A DNA stretch of 5,449 nt from positions 1-5,449 of the forward strand of contig JAHDCH010000202.1 of the NCBI GenBank assembly GCA_020629995.1, written 5' to 3'. The notes under the pieces were generated by a model. That model did not search any database. It saw only the letters and a program-made list of their open reading frames with translations, and was not told the origin of the DNA. The translations under genes and the position numbers were made by a program. Of this stretch, positions 1-5,449 are shown piece by piece (positions within the stretch are counted from its first letter, which is position 1; the number at the start of each line of letters is the position of its first letter). Source of the DNA: Pseudaestuariivita sp. GTDB taxonomy: Bacteria > Pseudomonadota > Alphaproteobacteria > Rhodobacterales > Rhodobacteraceae.

Positions 1-172
1 GGGTGTCTTCGTCAACCGGTTCGGCATCGCGCGCCGCGCGCTCGCCGCTTTCGGTGTAGGCAAAAGGTGACGAATTGCTGGGTTCGGGCAGGTCGACCGA
101 CAGCTCTTGGGCCCATGTGGCGCCAGCCATCAGGGCCGTCATGGCGACGAATGTGGTAAAATGTGCTTTCAT
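1..172 (-). CDS. Exported protein of unknown function, N-terminal fragment
   Basis: This is a partial gene: 57 codons from an ATG at 172-170 run off the left edge of the window. The first 21 residues form a Sec-type signal peptide: a short n-region with one Lys (MKAHF), a hydrophobic stretch (VAMTALMAGA) and a likely cleavage after Ala-Thr-Trp-Ala, before QELSVDLPEP. The visible mature part is polar, Ser/Pro-rich then acidic, with several Glu/Asp residues up to the edge, and looks like a flexible leader rather than a folded domain. The start is well supported by an AGAGGAG ribosome binding site and by the signal peptide beginning exactly there. The gene lies 23 nt after the caspase stop and so is almost certainly co-transcribed with it. 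I do not recognise the family. It is probably periplasmic or outer-membrane; a substrate or partner of the caspase is only a guess. Confidence 0.8.
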   Translation of the reverse strand, partial: MKAHFTTFVAMTALMAGATWAQELSVDLPEPSNSSPFAYTESGERAARDAEPVDEDT

Positions 173-182
173 GGAAAAACCG

Positions 183-189
183 CTCCTCT
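183..189 (-). promoter_or_regulatory. Ribosome binding site of the downstream exported protein
   Basis: The minus strand reads AGAGGAG here, with 10 nt between it and the ATG at 172. It lies in the 23-nt gap after the caspase TAA stop (198-196). It is the only strong Shine-Dalgarno match before any start in the window, which suggests this last gene can be translated efficiently and independently of the caspase gene. Confidence 0.7.
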
Positions 190-195
190 GGTCGG

Positions 196-2187
196 TTATG
201 GGCCGTTGGCCCGGGTCAGTGTGAAATCAAGCCGCGAGACCGCAAGCGCCGGCCCCTTGGGTTTGAGAGTGAAGCCGCGCGTCGCTGTTGCCGGGTCGGT
301 CAACGTGCCCAGCCATGCGGCCAAAGGGGTGCCCTGCCCCCGGGTGACCGAGCCTGTGGCCAGCGTGTCAAAGACGGTGCGCGCATCACCCGCCTCGGCA
401 GGTACGGACAGCACGATCAGGCTTTCGCGCTGAACGGTGCCGGGCGCGCCGTCATGTTCCATCCGGTAGCGCAGACGCTTGGTCGCGCCCACGTCCAGAC
501 GGTTGGATTGGTTCCGCGCCGGCCAAAGCACCGTCACCGCGCTGTCCGACGTCACGTACAGCAGCGTCACATCCTGCCGCTTGGCCGTCGGGTTCCGGAT
601 GTCGACGGTCAGGATCACGCAGGTCTCAAGCGCCACCGGCGACAGCACGATTTCCGCAGGCGCAGAGCCCGGACGGCACCGCCCATCGGCCAGCTGCCCC
701 GGCGTGGCGGAAAACGCCACCTCGGCCTCGGTCTTGAGCAAGGACAGGCCTGTCGCGGCAGGCTTGGGCACCTGCGCCAGCGCGCGTTCCAGCCGCAACC
801 GCCCAATCACGCGCGTCACCTGCGCCGCGGCCTGGACAGGATCGCTGGACAGGCGCAGGCTTGATCCAGGGCCTGAGGGATCAATCACGCCGTCCGGCCC
901 GACCACGATCAGGTCATTGCCGTGTTGCACGATGGTCGTCGCGCCGGGCGTGCCGGGGGGCGACAACGGCGCATCCAGCCGGGCGGCAAAGCTGTCGCGT
1001 CCGCCCAGCACCCCGGCGGCATCATCGCTCAGGGCCAGCACGGCGGACGCATCAATCGCACGGTCGGTCATCACCGCATGGGTGACCGCAACTGTCGGGC
1101 GCGGATCGTCATACGCGATCTCGGAGGTCAGCGCGCCCACCTTGCTGACCGTCGCGGTGCCGCGCGGCGTGTCATCCAGCAGCGAGGCATACAACGTCAG
1201 CGTGCTGCCTTGCGTCACGTCCTGCAACAGGCCCGCGTCCAGCTTGGTCCGGGACACGCCAAAGCGCTGAGGCGCGGGCGGCGCACCGTCCAGAACCGGC
1301 GCATCGGCCAGAGGGCCTTCGATATCCGGCGTCTGGACCAGCTGGCCTGTGCGCGCCTTCATCCTCTCGGTCGCGGCGGCGACCCATTGGGCGTAACTCA
1401 GGCCATCGGCTTCGGCCAGCACGGCCACCAGAGAGCGGGTGAAATCCCCGTGCCACGGACCGCCTTCGGCGATGGGGTATTCATAGGCCCGTTCGTCCGC
1501 CTGGGTCGCATAAAGAAAGACGTACTCACCCGGGGGCGGCGGTGCTTCGCCTTGCGTATCCCCGTCATCCTCGGGCACGCCCAACTCGGCCAGCGAGATA
1601 AACCGCGCCTGCCCTGCTCCTTGGCTGTCGCCCAGCGCGCGAAAGCCCGTGCCGGAATGGCAGGCGTCGATGATGGCAACCAGCTTGACGCCCCGTTGAT
1701 CGGCGGCCCTGGCAAATGCGGCAAAGTCATCGTCGAGGATCGCGTTTTCGACCGTGCCTGTGCCGCCGTTCCATCCTTTGGCGTCGCGCGGCAGAAAGAT
1801 TTCGTCGTACCCGCCGCCTTCGTCCCCGTTCAGATCGGGCGTTTGTGCCCCGTGGCCGGAATAATAGAACAGGACAGTGTCGCCCGCCTCCGATGCCTCG
1901 ATCGCGCCGCCCAGCGCGGTCAGGATCGCGTCGCGGTCGGGGTAGCCCCGGGTTATCCCTTCGGGCACCTTGGCCGCGTCATCCGACAGCACGGTGATCG
2001 CGCCCGCCTGCACCCCGCGCTGCATCAGGGCGCCTGACAGCAGGCCCACGTCATTGACCGGACCGCGCAGATCCGCGTCGAGGTAGAGGTAATCACCCAC
2101 GCCCACCAGCACCGCGCGCGTATCGGCCAACGCGGCAAACGGCGCAGTCAGGCATGTCAGGGCAAAAAGGGCGGGTTTGAAAATCAT
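196..2187 (-). CDS. Exported caspase-family (peptidase C14) protein
   Basis: A predicted cysteine endopeptidase of 663 residues from the ATG at 2187. Residues 1-21 are a Sec signal peptide ending Ala-Leu-Ala before DTRAVLVGVGDY, so the protein should act in the periplasm or outside. The caspase-like domain spans about 22-300. It has the VGVGDY opening strand, a LRGPVNDV helix, catalytic His112 in YYSGHG, and catalytic Cys176 in IIDACHSG. A Gly/Asp-rich loop (DLNGDEGGGYDE) follows the His, and a p10-like half (YATQADERAYEY to HGDFTRSLVAVL) lies after an acidic, proline-rich linker at 203-220. Residues 305-400 look like the small beta domain found after caspase domains (GLLQDVTQGSTLTLY). Residues about 515-600 resemble DUF4384 (VTLLYVTSDSAVTVLWP). 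The only cysteines in the mature protein besides the catalytic one are Cys504 and Cys523, a possible disulfide. The reading frame stays open to a TTG at 2223, but the ATG puts the signal peptide at the N-terminus; no good ribosome binding site precedes it. The caspase fold and catalytic dyad are confident; the C-terminal domain names are tentative and the substrate is unknown. Confidence 0.93.
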   Translation of the reverse strand: MIFKPALFALTCLTAPFAALADTRAVLVGVGDYLYLDADLRGPVNDVGLLSGALMQRGVQAGAITVLSDDAAKVPEGITRGYPDRDAILTALGGAIEASEAGDTVLFYYSGHGAQTPDLNGDEGGGYDEIFLPRDAKGWNGGTGTVENAILDDDFAAFARAADQRGVKLVAIIDACHSGTGFRALGDSQGAGQARFISLAELGVPEDDGDTQGEAPPPPGEYVFLYATQADERAYEYPIAEGGPWHGDFTRSLVAVLAEADGLSYAQWVAAATERMKARTGQLVQTPDIEGPLADAPVLDGAPPAPQRFGVSRTKLDAGLLQDVTQGSTLTLYASLLDDTPRGTATVSKVGALTSEIAYDDPRPTVAVTHAVMTDRAIDASAVLALSDDAAGVLGGRDSFAARLDAPLSPPGTPGATTIVQHGNDLIVVGPDGVIDPSGPGSSLRLSSDPVQAAAQVTRVIGRLRLERALAQVPKPAATGLSLLKTEAEVAFSATPGQLADGRCRPGSAPAEIVLSPVALETCVILTVDIRNPTAKRQDVTLLYVTSDSAVTVLWPARNQSNRLDVGATKRLRYRMEHDGAPGTVQRESLIVLSVPAEAGDARTVFDTLATGSVTRGQGTPLAAWLGTLTDPATATRGFTLKPKGPALAVSRLDFTLTRANGP

Positions 2188-2225
2188 GGAGCGTAACGTG
2201 TTCGCGTCTTGGCACCCGCGCAATG

Positions 2226-2248
2226 ATGCGGAGGCTGTCTGACCGCAT
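2226..2248 (-). other. Small inverted repeat in the patatin-caspase gap
   Basis: In the 67-nt gap between the patatin stop and the caspase start, the transcript would carry AUGCGG, an 11-nt loop, and CCGCAU. This is a perfect 6-bp stem, with arms at 2243-2248 and 2226-2231. No run of U follows, so it does not look like an intrinsic terminator. It could be an mRNA stability or processing element or a chance pairing. The rest of the gap shows no clear promoter. Confidence 0.25.
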
Positions 2249-2254
2249 TTGTCA

Positions 2255-3730
2255 TCAATTGGACGGCGTGATCCTCCGGGCGCTGGGGGTTATGCGCGTT
2301 CCCGTCGGGGTCGGCGCGGCGTCAATGGCCCGCAAGAAACCGTTCAGATCGGGGTTGCGGCGGGTCGCCTCTTCGCCCGCGGCGATCACCAGATCGACCT
2401 GTTCGGTCGGCAGGGCAAGACGCGTGGGCACTTCGTTCAGCTTGTCCTGCTGGTCAGCGTCCAGCACATCAAAGCCGACCTGCCCGACAAAGAATTTCAC
2501 ATCCGAACAATCCCAGCCCGCCGTGCTGCCACGCAGGGCGCGCACCCGCGCAGCGGGCAGATCGCAGCGCCATTCGATCAGGTCGGCCGCGTATTCGTCC
2601 AGCGTCAGGCGCATCACGTCGTACCCCACCCGCGTCGCCGCCCCCATCGAGGCATTGGCGATCGCAAGGCCCAGCCCCACGCCACCCGGTCCGCTCACCT
2701 TCTGGTTCCAGCGGGCGTCCTTTTGCACGCCCGCATTGGCCACCAGCACCAGCATCCGCGTCAGCTTGACCGCCTGCTCTTCGCTGAGCGGGCCGAACGG
2801 GTTTTGCGCCTTGGCCCGCGCGACCGAAAACCCGGTGGTGCCGAAATTGTCGGTGATCGCGCCATCAAGCAGCTTGATGTACTTGATCTTGTCCGGATCG
2901 CGGTAGGTTTCCAGCGATGCGCCATAGGCGCGCAAGGCCGATGTGCTTTCGGGATTGAACCGTGCGGCGGTCAGCCAGTCCGGTTCGGAATAATCACAAT
3001 CGTTCGTGTGCGCGGCCAGCGTGATGGGCGAAAACACCAGCGGAAACGCCGCCGAGGCCGCGACCGCCTCGCTCACCGGCAGCGAGGCGAGGTCCGAACA
3101 GATCGCATCAAAGGTTTCCTGGCTGAACAGGAAAGGCGTGGAATTGGCGATATCGGTCGCGTTCAGCCACGTGGTGGCATGGCCGCGTTTCCACATGTCG
3201 GCAAAGGTGGCGTTCTTGAAGATCGATTCATTCAGGAACCGCGAAAACGTCTTGCGCCCGTTGGCCCCGCCCGACAGCCCGCGCGACAGGGTCAGCGGGT
3301 TCAGCACATTGGTGGACATGTACCGTTCGGCGTTCTGGATCAGGTAATCCTCGCGATACCGGTTCAGCCCCCGAGGCCCATACAGGCCATAATAGGCCGC
3401 CGTGACCGACCCGCCCGATACGCCGGTGACCATGCGCACATGGCTCAGCAATCCGTCCGGGTTCGCAGGCGACGCTGTCGCGGCCCGCAGCGCCTTGAGC
3501 ATCCCGAATGAGAAAGAGGACGCCCGCGTGCCACCGCCCGAGAAGGCCAGCGCCACGACCAGATCGTCGCGGCCTTTGGAGCTGGCTCCAAATTGAGGTT
3601 CGGCGCTGGCGGTTGTGGTGGAGGTCAGCGGCGTGTTGATCGGTTGGTTCCATGCCGCACAGCTTGCCAGCACGGCAAGACATGCCGTGGCCGTCAATCC
3701 GCGAAGTCTAAGCCCCCATCCCATAAGCAT
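2255..3730 (-). CDS. Patatin-like phospholipase, predicted lipoprotein
   Basis: A predicted serine lipid acyl hydrolase of 491 residues (numbering from the ATG at 3730). The N-terminus has two arginines, a hydrophobic stretch and a lipobox LASC, with the lipidated Cys at 24, so the enzyme should be anchored to the inner or outer membrane facing the periplasm. The patatin motifs are all present: the oxyanion loop SGGGTRA (GGGTR at 65-69), the nucleophile elbow GVSGG with Ser105, the ASAAFP block near 225-230, and the catalytic Asp289 in LLDGAITDNFG. The Ser-Asp dyad is therefore intact. Four cysteines in the mature part (211, 245, 389, 408) would allow two disulfides in the periplasm. The start is not certain: a TTG at 3742 overlaps the kinase stop as TTGA, and an ATG at 3724 is also in frame. 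None of the three has a clear ribosome binding site, and all leave the lipobox in a workable place. Only 8 nt separate the ATG at 3730 from the kinase stop, which implies co-transcription or translational coupling. The substrate is unknown; phospholipids are likely from the family. Confidence 0.92.
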   Translation of the reverse strand: MLMGWGLRLRGLTATACLAVLASCAAWNQPINTPLTSTTTASAEPQFGASSKGRDDLVVALAFSGGGTRASSFSFGMLKALRAATASPANPDGLLSHVRMVTGVSGGSVTAAYYGLYGPRGLNRYREDYLIQNAERYMSTNVLNPLTLSRGLSGGANGRKTFSRFLNESIFKNATFADMWKRGHATTWLNATDIANSTPFLFSQETFDAICSDLASLPVSEAVAASAAFPLVFSPITLAAHTNDCDYSEPDWLTAARFNPESTSALRAYGASLETYRDPDKIKYIKLLDGAITDNFGTTGFSVARAKAQNPFGPLSEEQAVKLTRMLVLVANAGVQKDARWNQKVSGPGGVGLGLAIANASMGAATRVGYDVMRLTLDEYAADLIEWRCDLPAARVRALRGSTAGWDCSDVKFFVGQVGFDVLDADQQDKLNEVPTRLALPTEQVDLVIAAGEEATRRNPDLNGFLRAIDAAPTPTGTRITPSARRITPSN

Positions 3731-3738
3731 ACCAAAAA

Positions 3739-5073
3739 TCAACTGTTTGAATGGTTGGAAAAGTGCAAATAATCGATCTCGATTGCAAACCCTTTTTCTG
3801 TGTCAGGCACGCGTAGCCGGGCGCCATGGCGCAGGGCAATGGCCCGCACCAGCGACAGGCCCAGCCCGTGCCCCGGCTGTGCCGCCTGCGCCGTGCCGCG
3901 GGCAAAGGGCTGGAACAGGCGCGCGCGCAGGTCAGCGTCGATCCCCGGGCCATCGTCACGCACCGACAGGCGGACGTGGTCGCCCACACGTTCGACGCTC
4001 AGGCGGATCGTAGCTCCGGGGGGCGTGTATTTCAGCCCGTTCTCAAGCAGGTTCGACACCTGCTGCGCGATCAGCTGGGCATCACCCAGGATGGTCTGGC
4101 CCGGCGCAATCAGCGCTTCGATCCGGCGGCCGCCCTCTTCGGCGGCGGGGCTGTACAGCTCGGCGATCTGGGCGGCGGTGGCGCTGAGGTCCATCGTCGC
4201 AAGGCCGGTTGTGTCGCCCGCTTCGGCATCCATGCGTGCGATCGACAGCAGGCTGTCAAACAGGCGGATGGTGGCGCGGATTTCGTCTTCAAGCCCCGCG
4301 CGGTCGGCGGCGGCAAGGTCCAGCGCGGACAAGCGCGTCTGGATGCGCGCCAGCGGCGTGCGCATTTCGTGCGCCACGGCATTGCCCAGCCTTTGGTGCG
4401 CTTCGAAAAGATGCGCAATCCGGTCAAGCATGTCGTTGATATGGGCCACCAGCGCGGCGTGCACCGCGTCATCGCGCGGCGGATCAAGCCTTTGGTGCAG
4501 ACCGCCGCCACGCCCGATCCTGTCCAGCTTGTGATTGATCTCCGCCACCCTCTGGCGCGTGGACCGGGCGGCGAAATAGGCCGCGCTCAGCCCCGCTGCT
4601 GCCATGGCAATCGCGGCCAGAGCAAAGGCATTGCGCATGCGTTTCAGGCTCTGTTCCGCCTGAACCAGCGAAACACCCGCCATCAGCGGATACCCGTCCA
4701 GGTCGGTGACCTGCGCCAGATATGGCACCTTTTGCACCGTGATCCGCTTGGGCGCTGTGGCGCTGCGGGGCAGGCTGTCGGGCCAGGGCACGCTGCCTGC
4801 CAAAAGGCCGCTGGCCTGATCGCCGAGGGCAAAGACGCTGGCCCCGGGCGGCGTGGGATCGGCGCGGAACTGCAACGCCAAGGGCACCGACGGCAACGGG
4901 CTGGTGCCCAGCAGGCGGGTGTAGCCTTGGGTTTCCGCCTCCAGCCTTTGCCGCGCATCGGCGGTGATCTGGCCTTGCAACCGCAGGTCCAGGAACACAG
5001 CCGCGCCAATCGCAACACCCACCGGGATCAGCCCAGCCCGGGCCACAACGCGCCATGTGGCCCCGCGCGCCAC
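3739..5073 (-). CDS. Sensor histidine kinase of a two-component system
   Basis: A membrane sensor kinase of 444 residues that should autophosphorylate on His and pass the phosphate to the upstream-encoded regulator. TM1 is about 10-30 and TM2 about 148-168. They enclose a periplasmic sensor region of roughly 115 residues (31-147) that I do not recognise. A HAMP linker (about 169-222) and a HisKA helix follow, with phospho-acceptor His235 in NAVAHEMRTPL. The ATPase domain has its N box at NLLENGLKYTP (Asn345), G1 at DDGPGI (374-378), F box at LFQPFARG (387-393) and G2 at GHGLGL (401-406). All catalytic motifs are intact. The open frame extends further upstream into the regulator gene, but the sensible start is the GTG at 5073-5071, 1 nt after the regulator TAG, which places TM1 close to the N-terminus. 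No strong ribosome binding site is visible, so coupling to regulator translation is likely. The last ten codons are AT-rich. The signal sensed cannot be told from sequence. Confidence 0.92.
   Translation of the reverse strand: MARGATWRVVARAGLIPVGVAIGAAVFLDLRLQGQITADARQRLEAETQGYTRLLGTSPLPSVPLALQFRADPTPPGASVFALGDQASGLLAGSVPWPDSLPRSATAPKRITVQKVPYLAQVTDLDGYPLMAGVSLVQAEQSLKRMRNAFALAAIAMAAAGLSAAYFAARSTRQRVAEINHKLDRIGRGGGLHQRLDPPRDDAVHAALVAHINDMLDRIAHLFEAHQRLGNAVAHEMRTPLARIQTRLSALDLAAADRAGLEDEIRATIRLFDSLLSIARMDAEAGDTTGLATMDLSATAAQIAELYSPAAEEGGRRIEALIAPGQTILGDAQLIAQQVSNLLENGLKYTPPGATIRLSVERVGDHVRLSVRDDGPGIDADLRARLFQPFARGTAQAAQPGHGLGLSLVRAIALRHGARLRVPDTEKGFAIEIDYLHFSNHSNS
3764..3789 (-). repeat. Spaced direct repeat around a palindrome, upstream of the patatin gene
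   Basis: The minus strand shows TTTGCA twice (3789-3784 and 3769-3764), start to start exactly 20 bp, or two helical turns. Between and overlapping them lies a perfect palindrome, AATCGA-GA-TCGATT (3784-3771). The block sits in the AT-rich end of the kinase gene, about 35-60 bp before the patatin start. OmpR-family regulators commonly bind direct repeats on one DNA face, so this could be an operator for an internal promoter. It also encodes kinase residues, however, and no convincing -35/-10 pair accompanies it. Treat it as a candidate only. Confidence 0.22.
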
Positions 5074-5074
5074 C

Positions 5075-5449
5075 CTAGCCGGCCTGTGCCTGTTCAAACC
5101 GATAGCCCGCACCGCGTTCGGTATGGATCCAGGCGCGGCCGGTGGCGTCTTCGAGCTTGCGGCGCAAACGGCCGATATGCACATCCACGACGTTGGTCTG
5201 CGGATCAAAATGCAGGTTCCAGACATGCTCCAGCAGCTGCATCCGGCTCAGCGCGACACCTGAATGGGTGGCAAAGTACAGCAGCAGGTCAAACTCCTTG
5301 GGTGACAGGGGCACGTGATCCGCGCCCCAATGCACCGTGCGCGCCTTGATGCGGATTTCCAAGTCTCCGAACACCAGAAAATCGTTGCCGCCTTCGGCCT
5401 GCGCCTTGCCCCTGCGGACCAGCGCCCGGATGCGGGCGCGCAGCTCTTC
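5075..5449 (-). CDS. OmpR/PhoB-family response regulator, C-terminal part
   Basis: A partial gene: 124 codons enter from the right edge with no start inside the window and end at a TAG (5077-5075). The first visible residues, EELRARIRALVRRG, are the typical last helix and linker of a receiver domain; the phosphorylated Asp lies outside. The rest is a complete winged-helix DNA-binding domain (Trans_reg_C). It has FGDLEIR strands, LSPKEFDLLLYF, a recognition-helix region around QLLEHVWNLHFDPQTNVVDVHIGRLRRKLE, and the closing wing WIHTERGAGYRF. An internal GTG at 5374 is not the start, because the in-frame receiver sequence continues upstream of it. The kinase gene follows 1 nt later, so the two form a cognate pair. 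Its regulon may include the hydrolase genes downstream, which is inferred from position only. Confidence 0.93.
   Translation of the reverse strand, partial: EELRARIRALVRRGKAQAEGGNDFLVFGDLEIRIKARTVHWGADHVPLSPKEFDLLLYFATHSGVALSRMQLLEHVWNLHFDPQTNVVDVHIGRLRRKLEDATGRAWIHTERGAGYRFEQAQAG

Noticed and set aside
922..2037. Plus-strand open frame of 371 codons opposite the caspase gene
   Set aside because: Same reasoning: a GC-driven antisense frame with no motif, while the minus strand carries the complete caspase domain.
2187..2223. Earlier TTG start of the caspase gene, adding 12 residues
   Set aside because: It would put a polar, charged extension ahead of a canonical signal peptide, and no ribosome binding site precedes it.
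2255..2300. Possible tandem duplication at the patatin C-terminus (RITPSARRITPSN)
   Set aside because: The repeated ITPS uses different codons in each copy (ATA ACC CCC AGC versus ATC ACG CCG TCC), so there is no DNA repeat and no sign of a recent duplication.
2249..3511. Plus-strand open frame of 420 codons opposite the patatin gene
   Set aside because: It is an antisense shadow of a gene with intact catalytic motifs. Its composition is Arg/Gly/Gln-heavy and it has no recognisable domain.
196..3742. A CBASS-like or other anti-phage system based on patatin and caspase effectors
   Set aside because: No nucleotide cyclase, NTPase, TIR, CHAT or sensor of phage is visible, and both enzymes carry export signals, whereas known defence effectors of these families act in the cytosol. 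A defence role is not excluded but nothing here supports it.
5073..5226. Upstream extension of the kinase frame into the regulator gene
   Set aside because: That stretch is fully occupied by the DNA-binding domain of the regulator in another frame. The extension is Pro/Arg-rich with no domain, and the GTG 1 nt after the regulator stop gives a normal kinase N-terminus.
3826..5349. Long plus-strand open frame of 507 codons opposite the kinase and regulator genes
   Set aside because: It runs opposite two genes with complete, recognisable domains. Its translation is rich in Arg, Gly, Gln and His without any motif, as expected for the antisense frame of GC-rich coding DNA.

Overview
The window is GC-rich apart from one small AT-rich patch near 3720-3800. 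It has the gene style of an alphaproteobacterium, most likely Rhodobacteraceae/Roseobacter-like. That placement is an inference from codon use, the alanine-rich signal peptides and the type of caspase and patatin proteins; no taxonomic marker is present. Every supported gene lies on the minus strand, so the transcript reads from 5449 down to 1. All genes are tightly packed, and the whole window could be one transcription unit.

In transcription order: (1) 5449-5075 is the C-terminal part of an OmpR/PhoB-family response regulator, cut by the window edge. (2) 5073-3739 is its partner sensor histidine kinase, with two membrane segments, HAMP, HisKA and HATPase domains; it starts 1 nt after the regulator stop. 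(3) 3730-2255 is a patatin-like phospholipase with a lipoprotein signal, starting 8 nt after the kinase stop. (4) 2187-196 is an exported caspase-family (peptidase C14) protein with extra C-terminal domains, 67 nt further on. (5) 172-1 is the N-terminus of an exported protein of unknown function, 23 nt after the caspase stop and preceded by a clear ribosome binding site.

The theme is a two-component system followed by two putative lytic enzymes. One is predicted to be a membrane-anchored lipid acyl hydrolase and the other an exported cysteine protease, and both keep their catalytic motifs. A third exported protein follows. Patatins and caspase-like proteases are best known in bacteria as cytosolic effectors of immunity, but here both carry export signals. 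The arrangement therefore looks like an envelope-located hydrolase module, perhaps for lipid/protein turnover, stress response or lysis, under a sensor kinase. The functional link is inferred from gene order alone. No tRNA, rRNA, IS element, CRISPR array, nuclease or nucleotide cyclase is visible. The non-coding DNA totals about 100 bp, and no gene-free stretch exceeds 70 bp.
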